Assembly (NCBI GenBank): GCA_900767025.1
Contig: CAAFXS010000065.1
Coordinates: forward strand, 1 to 5,080
Length of the DNA stretch: 5,080 nt
Direction: 5' to 3'
DNA from: Clostridia bacterium
GTDB lineage: Bacteria > Bacillota > Clostridia > Oscillospirales > Acutalibacteraceae
Shown here: positions 3,783-5,080 of the stretch, piece after piece
Position numbering within the stretch: position 1 is the first letter of the stretch
Layout of the letters: the number at the start of each line of letters is the position of its first letter
Position numbers and translations under genes: made by a program
The notes under the pieces: generated by a model
What the model was told of the DNA's origin: nothing
Seen by the model: the letters and a program-made list of their open reading frames with translations, nothing else
Database searches by the model: none

Positions 3783-4406
3783 ATGATATATGCAATCAGC
3801 GTTGATGACCACCAGATGATTAGTCTTGGACTGGATAAGGTCTTTTCCGAAACTAATGACATTACTCTTGCAGGGTTTTGTAAATCCAAGGCGGAGCTTG
3901 AGCATTTTATTGACTCCAAGGCTTATGAAAAAGCGGCTGGCGGGGCTGTTCCCATGCAGAATCTTGTTGCCCTTGTGGACATCAAGCTTGAAGAAGGAAG
4001 CGGCTTTGACTGCGCGGATTTTCTTGTCTCTCGCGGCGTAAAGTGCCTTATGTATTCTTCTTTTTCGAATGCGGGCTTTATTGTTAAGACAATGGAGCAC
4101 AGGATTAAGGGCTTTCTTTCCAAAAATGCGGAAAAGTCTGAAATCCTGGAAGCAGTGCGGGCAGTTTCCCGCGGTGAAACCTATATCCAGAAAGATTTAA
4201 TTCCCGACATGATGTATGTAAGCGGCATTATGGTAACGCTGACTAAAAAAGAGCGGGAATTTTTAGATTTGATTTCTGAGCATCTTCCAAACGAAGAGAT
4301 TGCAAAGCGGCTGAACCTGTCTAAACGCACGGTAGAAAATTACGTTTCGCGCATTTTTGACAAGTTCAATGTAAAGAATAGATATGAATTGGAAAAACTG
4401 CTGTAG
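3783..4406 (+). CDS. NarL/FixJ-family response regulator (REC + LuxR-type HTH)
   Basis: This 207-residue protein is the normal length for the family. The receiver domain (about 2-125) has the acidic pair D8-D9 in AISVDDHQM, the phosphoacceptor D66 in ALVDIKLEEGSG, a Ser switch residue in LMYSSF (92/93), and the conserved Lys at 114 in FLSKNA. The output domain (about 152-207) is a LuxR-type helix-turn-helix: LTKKEREFLDLISE, then EEIAKRLNLSKRTVENYVSR as the recognition unit. All key residues are present, so it should be phosphorylated by a histidine kinase and bind DNA. No kinase lies in the window. It is divergent from the variable lipoprotein across a 147-bp region with a paired inverted repeat, and convergent with a membrane protein. 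The start is fixed by the frame (a stop lies just upstream), although the nearest G-rich ribosome-binding sequence (GGGG, 3767-3770) is 12 bases away. Confidence 0.9.
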   Translation: MIYAISVDDHQMISLGLDKVFSETNDITLAGFCKSKAELEHFIDSKAYEKAAGGAVPMQNLVALVDIKLEEGSGFDCADFLVSRGVKCLMYSSFSNAGFIVKTMEHRIKGFLSKNAEKSEILEAVRAVSRGETYIQKDLIPDMMYVSGIMVTLTKKEREFLDLISEHLPNEEIAKRLNLSKRTVENYVSRIFDKFNVKNRYELEKLL

Positions 4407-4410
4407 GAGA

Positions 4411-4454
4411 GGTTTCGGAAAGCTCAACCATCGTGGTCATTGAGTCTGGTCGAA
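4411..4454. repeat. Dispersed REP-like hairpin, copy 2, between convergent genes
   Basis: GGTTTCGGAAAGCTCAACCA (4411-4430) matches copy 1 near 312 at 18 of 20 positions. It is followed by a partly complementary half, so TTCG (4414-4417)/CGAA (4451-4454), CTCAA (4423-4427)/TTGAG (4440-4444) and CCA (4428-4430)/TGG (4434-4436) can form a long imperfect stem. It lies between the ends of two convergent genes and may protect or terminate both transcripts, though there is no T-run. Its right half supplies the last codons (HFDQTQ) and stop of the membrane protein. Confidence 0.6.
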
Positions 4455-5057
4455 GTGGCGAATTGACTTTCGCCCAAGCCAGTACACGCCCCAGGCGGCA
4501 AATACACAGATAAAGCGGTCTGCAATGTTTACCGGGATTCGTACAGCAATCTGCAACACAAGCTTTGATTCAAACTTGTTCTGCCACAAAAAGGTCAAAA
4601 AGTCTGTCTGGCTGCTCGCGGACTTGTAGGCTTCGATGTTGCTTAAAACATATCCGATAATTCCGCCTGAAATACTCATTACAAGGCACATCACAATGCT
4701 TAAAATTACAAGCTTAATAAACAGGCGGGCATTTGAGTCCGTCTGCGTTATGAACCATTTTTTATAATACCCCGCAGTAAGGGCTGCAAGAAAATGGCAG
4801 AGCATAAAAAGATGCCCTATCTCCAGCGTTCGGTTCAGTGCAAAATCAATCAGATGATAGAAAAAGCCTGCAAGCACACCCCACCAGGGGCCGGCAAGAA
4901 AGCTTAATGCCATAATAAAAATAGTGTCGCAGAAAAGCGGAAGGTGATTTACCCATGCAACAAAGTCGCAGATTAAATAATCTAAAAGACCGCAGAGAAT
5001 GCTTAAGATAAAAAAAATAACTCTCTCCCAATTCTTAGAATTAAATTGGAAAATCAT
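4437..5057 (-). CDS. Polytopic membrane protein, ECF S-component-like or sensory membrane module
   Basis: The 206-residue product is strongly hydrophobic, with about six predicted membrane segments (near 12-33, 38-58, 60-76, 78-97, 110-135 and 168-193). The segment HLPLFCDTIFIMALSFLAGPWWGVLAGFFYHLID resembles the conserved 'aspartate-T...GPW-G-laG' core of ECF transporter S components and of related membrane domains at the N-terminus of some histidine kinases. Only this resemblance supports a role; no ligand can be named. It may take up a small substrate or act as a membrane sensor tied to the nearby response regulator. ATG at 5057 has no ribosome-binding site, and a TATACT box sits just six bases upstream, suggesting a leaderless mRNA. 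The C-terminus (about 6 residues and the stop) is built from a dispersed repeat, so the tail is probably not conserved. Confidence 0.7.
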   Translation of the reverse strand: MIFQFNSKNWERVIFFILSILCGLLDYLICDFVAWVNHLPLFCDTIFIMALSFLAGPWWGVLAGFFYHLIDFALNRTLEIGHLFMLCHFLAALTAGYYKKWFITQTDSNARLFIKLVILSIVMCLVMSISGGIIGYVLSNIEAYKSASSQTDFLTFLWQNKFESKLVLQIAVRIPVNIADRFICVFAAWGVYWLGRKSIRHFDQTQ

Positions 5058-5063
5058 AGAAAC

Positions 5064-5069
5064 AGTATA
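5064..5069 (-). promoter_or_regulatory. -10 box of the membrane-protein gene (possible leaderless start)
   Basis: TATACT on the minus strand is followed by GTTTCT and then ATG, so the transcription start would coincide with or nearly touch the A of the start codon. The matching -35 box would lie outside the right edge of the window. Confidence 0.45.
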
Positions 5070-5080
5070 ACATATTTTTC

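Noticed and set aside
3753..4123. Minus-strand open frames opposite the response regulator
   Set aside because: Shadows of a complete, motif-rich gene on the plus strand.
1..5080. CRISPR array, tRNA or rRNA
   Set aside because: No regularly spaced repeats and no tRNA or rRNA sequence were seen on either strand.

Overview
The window looks like chromosomal DNA of a host-associated spirochaete, most likely Treponema. This is inferred from a relaxed-lipobox lipoprotein that joins chitobiase-type repeats to a formylglycine-generating-enzyme-like (FGE-like) C-terminus, from dispersed GGTTTCGACAAGCTCAACCA-type repeats, and from overall base composition. No rRNA or marker gene is present to prove it.

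Layout, left to right. Positions 1-109 (minus) hold the N-terminus of a RhuM-family protein with a clear sigma70-type promoter and a palindromic operator. Positions 150-448 carry no convincing gene, only GC-rich inverted repeats. Positions 449-970 (minus) encode an AT-rich unknown protein with one C-terminal membrane helix. Positions 1061-1253 (minus) hold a broken second copy of the end of the large gene, and 1296-1499 is an unusually dense series of inverted repeats. Positions 1533-3623/3635 (minus) encode a roughly 700-residue lipoprotein: two chitobiase-C-terminal-like repeats, an Ig-like and an Fn3-like region, then an FGE/C-type-lectin-fold domain. Positions 3636-3782 are a divergent promoter region with a 10-bp inverted repeat. 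Positions 3783-4406 (plus) encode a NarL/FixJ-type response regulator. Positions 4437-5057 (minus) encode a polytopic membrane protein resembling ECF-type S components, convergent with the regulator and separated from it by a repeat hairpin.

The main result is that the large lipoprotein appears to be a target protein of a diversity-generating retroelement (DGR), comparable to TvpA of Treponema denticola. Its last ~34 codons and the orphan copy at 1079-1177 are near-identical in constant codons. They differ almost only at codons of the form NNY whose first two bases vary, as expected from adenine mutagenesis of AAC/AAT template codons. Between TGG and the last CGN codon there are 12 amino-acid-changing codon differences, one silent difference in a conserved Ser codon (plus a silent CGT/CGC at the last Arg), and one codon gap. 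An 8-bp-stem, 4-nt-loop hairpin sits directly after the variable repeat of the intact gene, with the stop codon in its loop. This matches the target-site hairpin known from the Bordetella phage BPP-1 DGR. Neither copy is the template, and no reverse transcriptase or Avd gene lies in the window, so the template and RT must be elsewhere.

A plausible but inferred working model: a DGR acting in trans diversifies the tip of a surface-displayed lipoprotein. Its expression may be linked to the divergently transcribed response regulator through the shared intergenic inverted repeat, and the adjacent membrane protein may belong to the same sensory unit.
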